Below are positions 62,173 to 64,000 of a stretch of DNA of 64,000 nucleotides, piece after piece (the stretch's first letter is position 1; each line of letters starts with the position of its first letter). The notes beneath the pieces were generated by a model. It saw only the letters and a program-made list of their open reading frames with translations, made no database searches and was not told the DNA's origin. Location: contig NZ_LN681225.1 in assembly GCF_000953655.1 (NCBI RefSeq), positions 315,001 through 379,000 on the forward strand, written 5' to 3'. A program made the position numbers and the translations under genes. The DNA comes from Legionella hackeliae (GTDB lineage: Bacteria; Pseudomonadota; Gammaproteobacteria; Legionellales; Legionellaceae).

Positions 62173-63627
62173 TTATTTTTGCCAAAAATGAGGTGAAAAT
62201 AGAATAAGCAGAGAAAATATTTCCAGGCGACCAGCAAGCATTGAAAAAATTAACAACCATTTACTGGGTTGATTAAGATCTGCAAAGTTCTCACTGATAG
62301 TTCCAAGGCCAGCACCTGCATTAGCAAGAGATGCAGTAATTGCAGAGAAGGAAGTTATAAAGTCGTTTCCAAACGCCATAAATAGAATCATTAAACTCAA
62401 AAAGAGCGCAATAAATACGGAAAGAAAACCCCACATAGATTCTAAAATGGGTTCGGGTAAGCTATGTTTGCCAAATTTTATTGGTATTAATGCATGGGGA
62501 TGCAATAGACGAACAATTTCTCGCTTGCTCTGTTTATAAATTAAAAGAGCACGAATAACTTTAACACCCCCACTCGTTGATGCCGCACAGCCCCCTACAA
62601 GCGCCAATATCATAAGAAACACAGGGACATAAGTCGGCCACGTACTAAAGGGGGCTGACATAAAACCGGTTGTTGTTGCCAGAGAAATCACATTAAACAA
62701 ACTTTTTATTAGTGCATGGGGATTGGCGTCAAAAAAACCATAAAACACTAAGCTAATACTAATAAGTATGCTGGCACCAAAGAGAAAAAGAAGATAAAAG
62801 CGAAGCTCTTCATCATGCCAATAGGGAAAAAGGGTTCTTTTCTTTAACGCTAAAAAATGCAGGGCAAAATTAGTTGCTCCTAGTAACATAAAAAAGCATG
62901 CAATTAATTCAATCGTGTCACTTTGATAAAAGGCAAAACTCGTATCGTGCATAGAAAATCCGCCGGTAGAAACGGTGGCAAAACTTTCCCCTAATGCATC
63001 AAACCAATCCATCCCTGCTACCCAATAACTAAGCCAGCAGAATAAGGTTAAAAGTAAATACAAAGACCACAATGCTTTTGCGGTCTGAGCAATCCGTGGT
63101 GTTAATTTACTGTCTTTCATAGGACCTGGCGTTTCTGCTCTGAATAACTGCATACCCCCAACACCCAACATGGGCAAAATAGCTACCGCTAACACAACAA
63201 TTCCCATTCCGCCTAAAAATTGCAGCTGCTGTCGATAAAATAATACGGCGTGGGGGAGTCCTTCTATATGCCTTATGATACTGGCCCCTGTAGTGGTAAA
63301 CCCTGAAACGGATTCAAAAAAAGCATCCGTTATACTGTGGTTATGGTGCTTAATAGCAAAGATAAAAGGTAAGGATGCATAGAGGCAAAGAACAAACCAA
63401 AAAAGCACTACAATGAGAAAACCATCTCGAATTTTAAGCTCATGGTGTTGTTTTCTAAAGCTTAACCACAAGAAAGCACCTGTAGTAAATGTACAGGCAA
63501 ATGCTGCGACAAAAGGCAACCAAAATTGCTCATGAAAGATAAAGTTAATAATAAGTGGAGTAAGCATACTCACACTAAACATCATTAAAAGCAGACCTAA
63601 GAGACGAAGAATAGTTTTGATTTGCAT
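62173..63627 (-). CDS. trkH: Trk potassium uptake protein, membrane subunit TrkH
   Basis: K+ channel-like transporter subunit of 484 residues. The four pore loops are visible: GFTTTG (109-114), ATVSTGGFS (near 218), SLATTTGFMS (near 312) and ANAGAGLGT (near 435). Each carries the selectivity-filter Gly. Hydrophobic helices flank each loop. It starts 3 bases after the trkA stop, so it is translated with TrkA, its regulatory partner. Confidence 0.95.
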   Translation of the reverse strand: MQIKTILRLLGLLLMMFSVSMLTPLIINFIFHEQFWLPFVAAFACTFTTGAFLWLSFRKQHHELKIRDGFLIVVLFWFVLCLYASLPFIFAIKHHNHSITDAFFESVSGFTTTGASIIRHIEGLPHAVLFYRQQLQFLGGMGIVVLAVAILPMLGVGGMQLFRAETPGPMKDSKLTPRIAQTAKALWSLYLLLTLFCWLSYWVAGMDWFDALGESFATVSTGGFSMHDTSFAFYQSDTIELIACFFMLLGATNFALHFLALKKRTLFPYWHDEELRFYLLFLFGASILISISLVFYGFFDANPHALIKSLFNVISLATTTGFMSAPFSTWPTYVPVFLMILALVGGCAASTSGGVKVIRALLIYKQSKREIVRLLHPHALIPIKFGKHSLPEPILESMWGFLSVFIALFLSLMILFMAFGNDFITSFSAITASLANAGAGLGTISENFADLNQPSKWLLIFSMLAGRLEIFSLLILFSPHFWQK

Positions 63628-63630
63628 GGT

Positions 63631-64000
63631 TTAGCTCATAAATGTCAAGCTAACTTGGAAGAGCGATTCAATTTGTCGAACATATCGTCTTTTTAATAGC
63701 AGCAATATTACATGGTCTCCTGATTGCATTACAAGTTCTGGTGAGGGCATAATTAACTTCTCTTCGCGCATGACCGCGGCAATAAAGCTGCTTGGAGGAA
63801 GTTCAATTTGCGAAAGTGAGCGTCCCACAACTTGAGAGGTCAAATTATCACCATGTGTAATTAATTCAATAGCCTCTGCCTCATCATTCTGTAAACGATG
63901 GACTTTCACCATATTCCCGCGACGAAGTTTAGTCAGAATGCTGCCGATAGTAATTAATTGCGGGGAAATCGCATGATCAATATTGCTATCTTCAATTAAT
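63631..64000 (-). CDS. trkA: Trk system regulatory subunit TrkA, C-terminal part
   Basis: The frame stays open to the window edge. Reading through it gives IDHAISPQLITIGSILTKLR, then the C-terminal RCK_C-type domain with VVGRSLSQIELPPSSFIAAV and ELVMQSGDHVILLLL. This is the nucleotide-binding gating subunit of TrkH. The Met at 63912 is internal; the N-terminal Rossmann domains lie outside the window. Confidence 0.92.
   Translation of the reverse strand, partial: LIEDSNIDHAISPQLITIGSILTKLRRGNMVKVHRLQNDEAEAIELITHGDNLTSQVVGRSLSQIELPPSSFIAAVMREEKLIMPSPELVMQSGDHVILLLLKRRYVRQIESLFQVSLTFMS

Overview
The window is a piece of a Legionella-type gammaproteobacterial chromosome. The genus call rests on three things: ribosomal and RNA polymerase proteins that match, from memory, L. 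pneumophila sequences almost throughout (RpoC, S14 and S7 in particular); a Legionella-type major outer membrane protein; and several proteins of the Dot/Icm effector style (a eukaryotic-like kinase, an ankyrin protein, a coiled-coil protein with a Glu-rich tail). I cannot assign a species. No insertion sequence, prophage, integrase or CRISPR array was seen.

Region 1 (1-5324) is the distal part of a ribosomal RNA operon, followed by tRNA genes and the first EF-Tu gene: tRNA-Ile(GAT), 23S, 5S, tRNA-Thr(TGT), tRNA-Tyr(GTA), tRNA-Gly(TCC), tRNA-Thr(GGT), tuf copy 1, tRNA-Trp(CCA). The sequences flanking 23S form a long complementary processing stem.

Region 2 (5339-34889) is the transcription/translation superblock, all on the + strand: secE-nusG, rplKAJL-rpoBC, str (rpsL-rpsG-fusA-tuf copy 2), S10, spc and alpha, ending at rplQ and a strong intrinsic terminator. 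Most gaps are short and many genes overlap by 1 to 11 bases. Visible control sites are an L10-type leader before rplJ, an attenuator-like hairpin before rpoB, a consensus promoter before rpsL and an extended -10 promoter before rplN. No leader precedes rpsJ. The two tuf genes are identical over 1169 bases.

Region 3 (35001-38516) holds a PaaI-like thioesterase, ssb and a YajR-like MFS transporter on the - strand, then a divergent FabL-type enoyl-ACP reductase.

Region 4 (38598-46571) has two - strand genes (a eukaryotic-like protein kinase and a secreted alpha/alpha-barrel-like protein), then a compact + strand operon: long acyl carrier protein, double hot-dog dehydratase, ketosynthase, a second ketosynthase whose catalytic Cys is His, and an LpxL-type acyltransferase. 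The order parallels the rhizobial acpXL-fabZXL-fabF-fabF-lpxXL locus. I infer that it builds and attaches the very-long-chain acyl groups known in Legionella lipid A.

Region 5 (46568-53390) is accessory: an orphan solute-binding protein, a MOMP-family porin, a coiled-coil effector candidate, a CBS-domain gene broken by two compensating single-base indels, panD, a small membrane protein, an ankyrin protein with a possible Cys protease domain, and a small four-helix membrane protein.

Region 6 (53477-64000) is on the - strand: trkA (cut by the window edge), trkH, and a giant 2858-residue protein of unknown function.
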